From NCBI RefSeq assembly GCF_013087525.1, contig NZ_JABFCS010000001.1:496001-560000 (forward strand): a DNA stretch of 64,000 bases, written 5' to 3'. A model generated the notes under the pieces. That model made no database searches and was not told the DNA's origin. It worked only from the letters and a program-made list of their open reading frames with translations. This DNA is from Ramlibacter montanisoli (GTDB lineage: Bacteria; Pseudomonadota; Gammaproteobacteria; Burkholderiales; Burkholderiaceae_C). Made by a program: the position numbers and the translations under genes. Every line of letters starts with the position of its first letter. Within the stretch, counting starts at the first letter, position 1. Below are positions 8,444 to 17,630 of the stretch, one piece after another.

Positions 8444-9892
8444 CTAGGGGTCGCTTCCTGAAACTGCCCGCGCCGGCCAGGCCAGCGCCAGGTCGCGCAC
8501 GAAGACCTCGAAAGCCTGCGGCTGCTGCTCGGGCGGCATGCGCAGCAAGGCGGACGGATGCAGCGTGACCAGCACGCGCAGTCCGTCGCCGCGCTCTCGC
8601 CATTCGCCGCGCTCGGACAGCACCGCCACCGGCCGCCCGAGCAGCGCGCGGGCGGCCGTGGCGCCCAGCGCCACCAGCGCGCGCGGCCGCACGATCGCGA
8701 TCTCCTCGTCCAGCCAGTGGCGGCAGGCCAGGGCCTCCTCCTGCGCCGGGGTCTTGTGGATGCGGCGCTTGCCGCGCAGCTCGTACTTGAAGTGGCGCAG
8801 CGCGTTGCTCACGTACACGCTCTCGCGCGCCACGCCGATGCGTTGCAGGGCGCGATCGAACAGTTGCCCCGCGGGGCCGACGAAGGGACGACCCCGCAGG
8901 TCTTCCTGGTCGCCCGGCTGCTCGCCGACGAACATCACGGCGGGCTGCAGCGGTCCTTCGCCCGGCACCGCCTGCGTGGCGTTGGCGCCGATGGGGCATT
9001 CGCGGCAGCGCTGCATGCGCGCGTTCAAGGACGCCAGCGCATCGGGCTCCAGCAGCGGCGGTGCCGGTTCCGCGGCACGCGGGATGCGCCGCAGCGGCAC
9101 GGTGGCCGGCTGCGCGATCATCCGCGCGCTGCGCTCGCGCGCCTGCGCGGCCAGCGGCGCGATCAGCTGCGCCTCGGGCAGGTTGCGCCAGTACTTGCGC
9201 GGCATCTCCTTCTGCATCATGGCCAGCTTCAGCCGTGCCGGGTTGAAGATGTTCTGGTAGTACGTGAGCCACAGGGCTTCGCCGGCATCGGCCGGCGGCG
9301 CGTCGGCGCGCGTGGCGCCGGCGCGGAACTGCAGCTGGCGGCGGTCCCATTCCACGCAGCGTTCCGGCGTGAGGATCGCCCAGCGCATGTTGGCAAAGCG
9401 GCGGCGGAACCAGGGTGCGTTGGCTTCCACGATCCGGTGGTCCGGCTCGTACCAGGCGACATGCAGCGGATCGAGCGCGTCGTCGGTGTCCTGCACCTGC
9501 CGGAAGCGGACGAAGGCATGCATCTTGTGGATGTCGCGCTTGACCGCCTGCGCCATCTGGCGCGCCTGCAGCATGTCGGCGTCCAGCGGGTCGTGGCGCA
9601 GCGCCGGCTCGTGCACCAGGCGCCAGAGCAGCCGGTACAGCAGCGCGAAGCGATGCGGCTCGCGGTGCAGCACCAGCGTGTGGCACAGCTCGAGGAAGGC
9701 CGGTGGCACCGTCACGCCGGTGTCGGGAGGCGGCTCCTCGTCCTGCGCCACGTCGCCGTCCGCGAACAGGTCGTCGTGGCACGGGCCCGCCGACCAGGAC
9801 ACGTCGATCGGCCGCACCCTGCGCGCCAGCAGCGCGCGGGCCTCGCGGCGAAAGCCCGCGAGGTCGGTCTCGTGGTCCAGCCGCACCAGCAT
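8444..9892 (-). CDS. udgX: UdgX-family uracil-DNA binding protein fused to DUF4130 domain
   Basis: 482 residues, two domains. Residues 1-250 match the DUF4130/TIGR03915 DNA-metabolism domain (FLELCHTLVLHREPHRFALL, later QNIFNPARLKLAMMQKEMPR). Residues 285-482 are a uracil-DNA glycosylase fold of the UdgX branch: four-Cys type start (RCRECPIG), FVGEQPGDQEDLRGRPFVGP, and the diagnostic loop GKRRIHKTP whose His in characterised UdgX forms a covalent bond with the uracil site. It therefore traps uracil-containing DNA instead of simply excising the base. It starts 2 bases after the radical SAM gene and shares its LexA-controlled transcript. Assignment by motif; activity inferred. Confidence 0.9.
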   Translation of the reverse strand: MLVRLDHETDLAGFRREARALLARRVRPIDVSWSAGPCHDDLFADGDVAQDEEPPPDTGVTVPPAFLELCHTLVLHREPHRFALLYRLLWRLVHEPALRHDPLDADMLQARQMAQAVKRDIHKMHAFVRFRQVQDTDDALDPLHVAWYEPDHRIVEANAPWFRRRFANMRWAILTPERCVEWDRRQLQFRAGATRADAPPADAGEALWLTYYQNIFNPARLKLAMMQKEMPRKYWRNLPEAQLIAPLAAQARERSARMIAQPATVPLRRIPRAAEPAPPLLEPDALASLNARMQRCRECPIGANATQAVPGEGPLQPAVMFVGEQPGDQEDLRGRPFVGPAGQLFDRALQRIGVARESVYVSNALRHFKYELRGKRRIHKTPAQEEALACRHWLDEEIAIVRPRALVALGATAARALLGRPVAVLSERGEWRERGDGLRVLVTLHPSALLRMPPEQQPQAFEVFVRDLALAWPARAVSGSDP

Positions 9893-9894
9893 GC

Positions 9895-11168
9895 TCAGAA
9901 CAGCGGAACCTGCTGCGGGACCGCCTGCGAGGCCTGCGCCACCAGCCCTCGCACGTCGAGCACGCGCGCCGGGCGGTGGTCCACCAGCACCACGAAGGGC
10001 AGCACCTTCTTCACCGGCACGCGCAGCCGCTGCAGGTCGTCCGCGCGCAGGCGGCGCACCCGGCGCGTGAGCAGGAGGCGATCCACCGCCTTCACGCCCA
10101 GGCCCGGCACGCGCAGCAGCAGTTCGCGTGGCGCCCGGTTCAGGTCCACGGGGAAATTCTCGGGATGCGCGAGCGCCCAGGCCAGCTTGGGATCGACTTC
10201 CAGCCGCAGCATGCCGCCGGTGCGCGGCGAGGCGATCTCGTCGGCCGCGAAGCCGTAGAAGCGCATCAGCCAGTCGGCCTGGTACAGGCGGTGCTCGCGC
10301 ACCAGCGGCGGCGCCTGCAGCGGCAGCGACGAGGAGGCATCGGGGATCGGGCTGAACGCGGAATAGTAGACGCGCTTGAGTCGGTAGGAGCCATAGAGCT
10401 GCGCGCTGGTCGCCAGGATGGTGGCGTCGTCGGCCGCATCGGCGCCCACGATCATCTGCGTGCTCTGGCCCGCCGCGGCGAAGGGCTTGCTGCGTGCCCG
10501 TGCCGGTTTCGCACGCGGCAGCGAGACGACCGGACTGGCCTCCACCTCGCGCGCCTGCTCCTTCGCTTCCTCGATGTGCACGCGCAGCCGCGCCATCGAG
10601 CGGCGGATCGCGGGGCCGTCCTTCTCCGGCGCCAGCGACACCAGCCCGGCTTCGGTGGGCAGCTCGATGTTGATCGACAGGCGATCGGCGTACTGGCCTG
10701 CGCGCTGCAGCAGCTCGGGCGCCGCATCGGGAATCGTCTTGAGGTGGATGTAGCCGCGGAAATCGTGCTCCTCGCGCAGGCGGCGCGCGACCTCGACCAG
10801 CTGCTCCATCGTGTAGTCGGGGCTGCGGATGATGCCGCTGGACAGGAACAGGCCCTCGATGCAGTTGCGGCGGTAGAAGTCGAGCGTGAGCCGGACCACC
10901 TCGTCCACCGTGAAGCGCGCGCGCGGCACGTTGCTGCTGACGCGGTTGACGCGTACAGGCAGTCGTACTGGCAGTAGTTGGTCAGCAGGATCTTGAGCAG
11001 GGAGATGCAGCGGCCGTCGGGCGCATAGCTGTGGCAGATGCCCATGCCTTCGTTGGACCCGAGCCCGCGCCCGTCGGTCGAGTCCCGGCGCTGGCCGCCG
11101 CTGGACGCGCACGAGGCGTCGTACTTGGCGGCGTCGGCCAGGATGGCGAGCTTGTCGTGAAGTTCCAC
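9895..11168 (-). CDS. DNA-repair-associated radical SAM protein, UDG-linked (frame broken once)
   Basis: About 425 residues. It begins with GTG (MELHDKLAILADAAKYDAS) and carries the cluster motif CQYDCLYC (CX3CX2C) that would bind the 4Fe-4S/SAM cofactor. The last Cys is destroyed as read, because one T is missing near 10951: TACGCGTCAAC should be TACTGCGTCAAC, after which the protein continues VNRVSSNVPRARFTVDEVVR. A helix-hairpin-helix, VPGLGVKAVDRLLLTRRVRR, sits near the C-terminus. This is the rSAM family (TIGR03916) habitually paired with UdgX-type proteins. The substrate is unknown. A LexA box overlaps the start, and there is no room for a ribosome site. Confidence 0.88.
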
Positions 11169-11183
11169 TGTATGAGCATACAG
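11168..11183 (-). promoter_or_regulatory. LexA (SOS) box
   Basis: CTGTATGAGCATACAG, a perfect CTGT-N8-ACAG match to the proteobacterial LexA consensus. Read on the minus strand its final G is the first base of the radical SAM start codon GTG. TATGCT inside the box can serve as a -10 element, placing the transcript start at or next to the GTG, so LexA would block the promoter directly. The -35 region is poor. Confidence 0.85.
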
Positions 11184-11247
11184 TGTTCCGTTGCCGCTGG
11201 CGGCAGCAGGCGCACCGCGCTCAGCGCGGGCGCCAACAATTCCCGGC

Positions 11248-11562
11248 TCAGGCCTGCGCGTGCACCACCCGCAAGCCGACCCAGGCCGCGCCGATCACCG
11301 CGTTGATGGGCACGGCCAGGGCGCAAGGCACGTAGAAGACCACGGAAAGGCCGGGGGCGTTCAGCAGAGACTCGACCAGCATCCCGAGGCCGTAGAAGAA
11401 CAGGCCGCACCACAGCCAGCGCCGCATGTAGGTCGGCAGCCAGCGCGCCTGGTCCCGGTTGTGCCGCCAGGCGGCCGCGCGCTCCAGCAGGTTGCCGCGG
11501 TTGACGTCCTTGAACAGCCAGCCGAAGAAGAAATAGCGATACAGCAGGGTGCTGAAAGACAT
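11248..11562 (-). CDS. small membrane protein
   Basis: 104 residues starting MSFSTLLYRYFFFGWLFKDV. An amphipathic basic segment (RGNLLERAAAWRHNRDQARW) precedes two membrane helices (WCGLFFYGLGMLVESLL and SVVFYVPCALAVPINAVIG). TAGGAG is 9 bases upstream of the ATG. The frame extends further upstream but without a ribosome site. No function recognised; transcribed towards the LexA-controlled genes. Confidence 0.68.
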   Translation of the reverse strand: MSFSTLLYRYFFFGWLFKDVNRGNLLERAAAWRHNRDQARWLPTYMRRWLWCGLFFYGLGMLVESLLNAPGLSVVFYVPCALAVPINAVIGAAWVGLRVVHAQA

Positions 11563-11784
11563 GATTCGCTCGCTCCTAGCCGGGCATAGCGCGCTGAAGC
11601 GGCGAACGCCCTCACTGCCATGTTCGTTCCTTGTAGCGCCAAGGCTCGTGCGTGTCCATGCTGCTTTTGTGTAGGAGTGCCGGGACTGGGGCGCCCGGTT
11701 CCAGTCGGCGGCCCAAGGGCACCTGACTGGTGCGGCGCACGGTTGCCGCGCGGCGTGCATACTCCCCTTTAACGAAAGACGTTC

Positions 11785-12013
11785 ATGAGCGACTGGACCG
11801 AAGAACTGGCCGCGGCCGAAGCGGAAGCGGAGCGCTTCCAGGCCGCAGAGAGCCACGCCGAAGAGAAGTTCCACATCGTGCTGGCCAAGGCCGAGCAGAC
11901 CGGCGACAAGCAGCGCGCTGGAGAGCCCCGAGTTCCAGCAGTGGATGCATGCCCGCCGCGCGACCGACCTCGCCTGGGGTTCCTGGTCCCTGCTGAAGGA
12001 CGGCAGCCGCTAG
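11785..12013 (+). CDS. conserved small acidic protein (frame broken once)
   Basis: Begins MSDWTEELAAAEAEAERFQA, an acidic helical stretch through HIVLAKAEQTGDKQRA. Near 11912-11920 (CAGCGCGCTGG) the frame shifts; the continuing frame reads LESPEFQQWMHARRATDLAW and ends LLKDGSR at 12011-12013, for about 76 residues. The change is either one extra base or two missing in a GC repeat. As read without correction the frame runs on for over 400 codons of Gln/Arg-rich sequence with no sense. The corrected stop TAG overlaps the stop of the converging transporter gene. No function known. Confidence 0.66.
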
Positions 12014-12927
12014 AGGCGCAGGCCGAGCGCCAGCAGGCCCGCCACCACCAGGGCCAGGCCGCCTTGCTCCACCGGCGCGAGCTTCTCGCGCAGCAGGCGG
12101 CGCGACACGAGGTAGCTGAACACGACCTCCACCATGCCCAGCGTGCGCACGTTGGCGGCGGTGGTGAGCGCGAAGGCCGTGAACCAGCCGATCGAGGCCA
12201 TCGCCCCCATGCCGCCCGCCACCGTGGAGATGCGCCACGCGGTGACGGTGGCGCGCAGGGCCTCGGGTGCGCGCCAGGCCAGCCAGCCGCCGAGCAGCAC
12301 GGTCTGGATGCTCTGCGCCAGCAGCACGCCCCAGGCGCCCGCCAGCCAGGCGGAGCTGTCCGGCACTTGCAGCGCGGCGCCGCGATAACCGACGGCCGAC
12401 AGCGCGAAGCCCGCGCCCGAGGCCAGCCCGTACCACGCCGCGCCCGAGGTCCACGCCCGGCCTTTCAGTGCCGCGCCCTTCTGCGGCAGCGACAGCATGA
12501 TCACGCCGGCGGTGGCCAGCGCGATCGCGACCATGGTCACCGCCCCGGGCAGCTCGCGCAGGAACAGCGAGCCGAACAGCGCCACCTGCAGCGCATCGGT
12601 CTTGGAGTACGCCACGCCCACCACGAAGTTGCGCTGCTTCATCGCCGCCAGCAGGAAGGCGGTGGCCGCCAGCTGCCCCAACGCACCGAGCAGCAGCCAG
12701 CCGAAGTAGCCGCTGGTGAACGCAGGAATGTCCGCCGCCGTCGCCGGCAGCCGGTGCAGCAGCAGGACCCAGGCCGCGGCGAAGGGGATGCCGTAGAGGA
12801 AGCGGGCGAGGGTGGCGCCCAAGGTGCCGGCCTGGGCGACCAGGGAGCGCTGGGCGGCGTTACGGGCGGTCTGTGCCAGTGCCGCCCAGAGGACGATGGG
12901 CACCCACAGCCACGCCGCGGTGCTCAA
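12010..12927 (-). CDS. EamA/DMT-family transporter
   Basis: 305 residues with about ten predicted membrane helices arranged as two similar halves (for example YFGWLLLGALGQLAATAFLL and VTMVAIALATAGVIMLSL in the first, GLALVVAGLLALGLRL at the end). This is the drug/metabolite transporter superfamily, inner membrane, substrate unknown. The start is TTG, overlapping the TGA of the upstream gene as TTGA, which implies translational coupling. Its stop shares the palindrome CTAG with the stop of the opposing gene. Confidence 0.85.
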   Translation of the reverse strand: MSTAAWLWVPIVLWAALAQTARNAAQRSLVAQAGTLGATLARFLYGIPFAAAWVLLLHRLPATAADIPAFTSGYFGWLLLGALGQLAATAFLLAAMKQRNFVVGVAYSKTDALQVALFGSLFLRELPGAVTMVAIALATAGVIMLSLPQKGAALKGRAWTSGAAWYGLASGAGFALSAVGYRGAALQVPDSSAWLAGAWGVLLAQSIQTVLLGGWLAWRAPEALRATVTAWRISTVAGGMGAMASIGWFTAFALTTAANVRTLGMVEVVFSYLVSRRLLREKLAPVEQGGLALVVAGLLALGLRL

Positions 12928-13334
12928 TGCCGGCAGCTGCCGCCGGTGGCGCGGGTGAAGAACTGGCCCTTGGCCATCGCCAGCATGCCGGTGGCGCCAA
13001 CGATGCGCGCTCGTTGCCCTGGGCCAGCAGTTCCATCGTGTGGTCGCGCTGCGGATCGGTCTTCACCACGGCGCCGTGCACGTGGCCGGTGATCTCGCGC
13101 ACGCGCGCCTTGCGCATGAGCTTGCCCTGCACGTCCTGGTAGTGCTGCGCGATCTCCAGCGTGAATTCACGCAGCAGGCCGGCACCGCACCACAGGCCGC
13201 CGACGTTCGCCGTGCCCTGGCGCACCGCGACCTGTTCGGGGGCGAGTGCAGGATCCGCGCTCACCGCCAGCGGCAGGGCGGCGAAGGCAAGCGCGGCAGC
13301 GGCGAATGCCGCGGGGCGGTGTCTGTACTGCATG
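12924..13334 (-). CDS. secreted protein of unknown function (frame broken once)
   Basis: Starts MQYRHRPAAFAAAALAFAAL, a clear signal peptide cleaved after VSA. The mature part contains GGLWCGAGLLREFTLEIAQH and MRKARVREITGHVHGAVVKT. Near 13003-13010 one base is missing; correcting it gives IVGATGMLAMAKGQFFTRAT and a short end GGSCRH with TGA at 12924-12926, about 136 residues in total. Two Cys residues in the mature form could pair. It leads into the DMT transporter by a TTGA overlap. Family not recognised. Confidence 0.68.
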
Positions 13335-13392
13335 GCGCGCACGATAGCACCGCAGGAGTCGCCGTACAAAGGGCTGGGACAAATCCGCTGGC

Positions 13393-14076
13393 TCAGCGGC
13401 GCGGGGGCAGCACCGGTGCGCGTGCGCGCACGCGCGCCGCACGGCCGAGGTACATCGCGTCCGACCAGGTGGCCAGCCACTGCGGCCGATAGGCCACCAG
13501 GAAGCTCGCGATCGCGCAGGTCCACGACGCCTCGCCCATGGAGAGCAGGCCGATGGCCACCTTCTGCAGCCCCGCCGTGTTGCCGTGCAGCGTGTGCGCG
13601 AGCAGCACGCCGACGATGCCGCAGACGGCCAGCGCCAGCATCGGCACGAAGAACGCACGTCCCAGCATGTACGCCACCGGGTTCGGGCCGAAGGCCTTGC
13701 GCACGCCGTGGCCCATCGCCAGCACCAGCGTCGCCGGCACCAGCCCGGTCCAGACGATCAGCGACAAGGCCTGCCAGATGGTGTTGCCCGTGGTGAGCAG
13801 GGTGCTCAGGCCGGCGAACACGATCACCGGCACGGCCAGCGGCCAGCCGACCAGCAGCACCACCAGCGGCGCGCCGGACCAGTGCAGCGGCAGCGGCAGC
13901 GCCGCCAGCCCCGGCCAGGACCACAGCCAGGGCATCACGGTCAGCGAGGCGAGCAAGGGCGTCGCCAGGGGCACCTTGCCCTCGTGGGGACGCAGCAGCC
14001 GCCAGGGACGCAGCGCCAGCGTCGCCGCCGTTGCCAGCAGCAACAGGATCACTTCGATGGCGGCGCGCGAGACCAT
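13393..14076 (-). CDS. integral membrane protein, ECF-permease-like (COG3235 type)
   Basis: 227 residues with about six hydrophobic helices, starting VSRAAIEVILLLLATAATLA. The central segment GNTIWQALSLIVWTGLVPAT and MGHGVRKAFGPNPVAYMLGR match what I recall of Burkholderiales proteins labelled energy-coupling-factor-type permease or COG3235, with a distant likeness to CbiM. The substrate is unknown and no ATPase or cobalamin gene lies nearby. The next gene upstream ends 8 bases before it, so the two may be cotranscribed. Confidence 0.6.
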   Translation of the reverse strand: MVSRAAIEVILLLLATAATLALRPWRLLRPHEGKVPLATPLLASLTVMPWLWSWPGLAALPLPLHWSGAPLVVLLVGWPLAVPVIVFAGLSTLLTTGNTIWQALSLIVWTGLVPATLVLAMGHGVRKAFGPNPVAYMLGRAFFVPMLALAVCGIVGVLLAHTLHGNTAGLQKVAIGLLSMGEASWTCAIASFLVAYRPQWLATWSDAMYLGRAARVRARAPVLPPRR

Positions 14077-14084
14077 GGCCGGGC

Positions 14085-14303
14085 CTATCGGCCGAGAAGG
14101 CGGATCTTGCCTTCCTGCACGTAGCGGTCGTACTCGTCGCGGGTGATGGCCGTGGTCGTCACGTTGCCTTCACCGTCGTTCCAGGACAGCGTGACGCTGT
14201 CGTCGGCCACTTCGATGTCGACCTCGCCGTCGGGTACCGGCATCAGGATGCCGTCGCCCGCGCGAAAGCAGACTTCTCCCCGGATCATGGCGTGCTGGTT
14301 CAT
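14085..14303 (-). CDS. conserved small protein
   Basis: 72 residues, acidic, beta-rich: GEVDIEVADDSVTLSWNDGE followed by ITRDEYDRYVQEGKIRLLGR. AGGAG lies 5 bases before the chosen ATG; the frame runs further upstream but has no better start. No signal peptide. It resembles small Burkholderiales proteins of unknown role and probably leads the short operon with the membrane protein downstream. Confidence 0.68.
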   Translation of the reverse strand: MNQHAMIRGEVCFRAGDGILMPVPDGEVDIEVADDSVTLSWNDGEGNVTTTAITRDEYDRYVQEGKIRLLGR

Positions 14304-14406
14304 CGTGGCTCCTGGTCGTGGGTGAGTGAGCAGTGTCCGGGCGCCGCCGGCGGCTGCCGTGTCAGCGGAGGACGCATGTGCATGCCGGGGGCCGCCGCAG
14401 CGCACA

Positions 14407-17222
14407 ATGCAGCCCATGAGGAGAACGTTGAGGGACGCCGGGGCACTGCTGGCCGTGGCGTTGCTGACCGGTGCGCTGCTGGTGTTCGCCCTGCTCTACC
14501 TGCGCGAGGCGGCGCTGCGCAGCGGCGAGGAACTGACGGCCTCGCTGTCGCGGGTGATCTCGGAACAGACCGCCCGCACCCTGCAGTCGGTGGACCAGAC
14601 GCTGCAGCTGGCGATCGTGCGGCTGGAGTCGCTGCGCCAGGCCGGGCAGCTGGACGAGGCCAGCGCGCGGACGACGCTGCGGTCCGAACTGCGCGAGCTG
14701 CCCTTCCTGCGGGCGCTGTGGGTGGTGGACGCCCAGGGCCGCATCGTGCTGGACTCGGACGAGGGCAACATCGGCGTGTCGATGGCGGACCGGCCCTACT
14801 TCCAGGCCTACCTGGGCAACGACAGGACCGGCTTCTTCATCGGCCCGGTGCTGCGCAGCCGGACCAAGGGCACCTGGATGATGAGCGTGGCGCGTCCCAT
14901 CCGCAACGCCGACGGCAGCCTGCGCGCGGTGCTGGTGGGCGCGGTCGAGCCGCCTTACTTCGAGGAGCTGTGGCGCGGCATCGACCTGGGTCCCAACGGC
15001 GCGGTGGCGCTCTACAACCGCAACGGCCAGCTGCTCGCGCGCAGCCCGACCGACGAGTCGCTGCGCGGCAGGGATTTCTCGCACCTCTCGATCTTCCGCG
15101 AGCACCTGCCGCGCGCGCCTTCCGGGACCTTCATCCGCGAAAGCGGCTTCGACGGCGTGGTGCGCGTGATCGCCTACCGGCAGCTGCCGACCTATCCCGA
15201 CCTGGTGGTGGCCGTGGGCTCGGGCTACGACGAGATGCTGGAGTCCTGGCGCCGCTTCGCCAGCCTCACCGGCGGCGTGTGGCTGGTGGCGCTGGCGATC
15301 ACGATCGCGCTGGCCCTGCAGGTGCGCCGCCATTCGCGCAGCCGCGAGGAGACCGAGGACCGCTTCCAGCAGCTGGCGCAGGCGATGCCGCAGATCGTGT
15401 TCACCGCCGACGCGCGCGGCTCGCTGAAGTTCGTCAACCAGCGCTGGGTCGAAGTCACGGGGGGCGGCCGGTGGAGGAGGCGCTCGGCTCGCGCTGGCAG
15501 CACCTGGTGCATCCGGCGGATGCGCAAGCCATGGTGCAGCGGATCGCCGAGGGCCTGCGCACCGGCCTGGAACTGCAGCACGAGCACCGGCTGCGCTACC
15601 GCGACGGCAGCTACCGCTGGCAACTGCTGCGCGCGGTGCCCGCGCGCGAGAAGGGCGGCGAGCTGTCCTGGTTCGGCACGGCCACCGACATCGACGCGCT
15701 CAAGCAGGCGCAGGACCGGCTGCGCGCGCAGGCCGAGCAGCTGCACATGGCGGGGCGGCTCACGCGCATGGGGCACTGGCGCGCCGACCTTGCCACGCAG
15801 CGCCTCACGCTGTCGGAGGAGGCGGCGACCGCGCTCGACCTGCCGCCCCACGCCGAGCCGACGCTGCAGGAGATGTTCGCCATGGTGGCCCCGGGCTCGC
15901 TGCCCAAGGCCCTGCACGCCGTCAACGGCTGCGTCGACGAGGGCCTGCCCTTCGACCTGGAACTGGAGCTCGTGACCGGAACCGGGCGCCGCGTGTGGCT
16001 GCGCTCGGTGGGCGAGCCGGTGCACGATGCGGCAGGCAAGGTGGTCGCGATCCAGGGTGCGCACCAGGACATCACCCTGCGCGTGCTGATGATGGAGGAG
16101 ATCCGGCGCCTGAACGCCAGCCTGGAGGAGCGCATCGCGGAGCGCACCAGCCAGCTCGTGCGCCAGGAGGCCTTGTTCCGCACGCTTGCCGAGCAGGCGC
16201 CGCTGCCCTTCTGGACCGTCGATCCCAAGGGCCGCATCACCTTCCTCAGCCGCGCGTGGTACGAGCTCGCCGGAGGCGCCCCGCCCAAGTGGCACGGCCA
16301 CGAGTGGACCGAGGCCATCCATCCCGACGACCGGGCCGTCATGCAGCGGGCCTGGGAGCGCTGCGCGCCCACCGGCGAACCCTTCACCGGCACCCGCCGC
16401 ATCCGCGCCAGGGACGGCACCTACCACACCACCACCTACCGGGCGGTGCCGGTGCGCGACGAGCGCGGCGAGATCCTGTTCTGGGTGGGCGTGGACGCGG
16501 ACATCACCGACCTCGTCGCCAACCAGGAGGCGCTGCGGCTGGCGAACAAGCAGCTGGAGTCCTTCTCCTATTCCGTGTCGCACGACCTGCAGTCGCCGCT
16601 GCAGCGCGTGAGCTCGTACGCCGCGCTGCTGCAGCAGGAACTGGAGCAGGTGCCCGGCGGGCGCGGCCACCACTACCTGGCGCGCATCCAGGCCAACGCG
16701 CAGGAGATGGCGCACCTGATCGAAGGCCTGCTGGCGCTCGCCCACGTGTCCGAGGTGGAGATCATCCGCTCCGTGGTGAACGTGAGCGACCTGGCCACCG
16801 ACATCCTGCAGCGCCTGCAGGCGGACGAACCGCAGCGCCAGGTCAGCTGGCGGGTGGACCCCGGCCTGGCGGTGCTGGGCGACGCGCGCCTGATGCGCTC
16901 GGTGCTCGAAAACCTGATCGGCAACGCCTGGAAGTTCACCTCCAGGACGGCGCAGGCCAGGATCGCCGTCGGCGGCAGCAAGGAGCGCGGCGAATACTTC
17001 GTGCGCGACAACGGCTGCGGCTTCGACATGGCTTACGCCGACCGCCTGTTCGGCACCTTCCAGCGCCTGCATGCCGCCGACGAGTTCCCCGGCACCGGCA
17101 TCGGCCTGGCGACGGTGGCGCGCGCCATCGTGCGCCAGGGCGGCCGGGTCTGGGCGCAGTCCGTGCCGGGGGAGGGGGCCACCTTCTGCTTCACGCTGCC
17201 GCGCGCGGACGGGGCCGCTTGA
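14407..17222 (+). CDS. sensor histidine kinase with CACHE and three PAS domains (frame broken once)
   Basis: About 938 residues. One N-terminal helix (AGALLAVALLTGALLVFALL) is followed by a periplasmic dCACHE-like domain (residues 35-285; RPYFQAYLGNDRTGFFIGPV), a second helix (WLVALAITIALALQV) and PAS domains starting near DRFQQLAQAMPQIVFTADAR. The frame breaks in the G run at 15459-15464 (one G short), then resumes with GRPVEEALGSRW, further PAS/PAC units, the phosphorylated His in FSYSVSHDLQSPLQRV, and the ATP-binding N box LENLIGNAWKFT with GTGIGLATVARA. No response regulator lies beside it. An ATG at 14416 is an alternative start. Confidence 0.87.
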
Positions 17223-17288
17223 CGCGTGTCAACCCGGGGTCGGGACAGCGCGCCTATCGTTGCGGGAACGCTGGAAAGAGGTGTGGTG

Positions 17289-17627
17289 ATGAGAAGCAAC
17301 CTGACGCTGCTGGGCGCGCTGGTCGTGGTGGGCCTGGGGGCCTGCTCCGCTTACGGTCCCGGTTCCATGATGCAGGAGTACGGCATGGGGCCGGGCATGA
17401 CGCCCGGCATGCCGCGATCGCTCCATGCCGCCCCCGGCAGCACGATGCTGGCCCTGGGGCCGCTGCCCGCGAGCCTGAGCGCGCAACAGCGCGCGCAGGT
17501 GGATGCGATCGCGCACGACCTGCGCCGCGAAACGATGGAACGCACCACCGAGGCGCGCAGGCGCGTCGACGCCGTGTTGACGGCGGAACAGCGCGAGGAG
17601 TGGCGGCGCGCGCAGGCGCCGCGTTGA
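17289..17627 (+). CDS. Spy/CpxP-like lipoprotein
   Basis: 112 residues with a lipobox (VVVGLGACSAYG), so it is likely an outer- or inner-membrane lipoprotein. A Met/Gly/Pro-rich spacer (MMQEYGMGPGMTPGMP) is followed by an LTxxQ-type helical segment, LSAQQRAQVDAIAHDLRRET and VLTAEQREEWRR, as in Spy/CpxP periplasmic stress proteins. The start follows a GAAAGAGGTG ribosome site; an in-frame start 21 codons earlier lacks a lipobox near its N-terminus. A periplasmic chaperone or stress role is inference. Confidence 0.72.
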   Translation: MRSNLTLLGALVVVGLGACSAYGPGSMMQEYGMGPGMTPGMPRSLHAAPGSTMLALGPLPASLSAQQRAQVDAIAHDLRRETMERTTEARRRVDAVLTAEQREEWRRAQAPR

Positions 17628-17630
17628 TGC

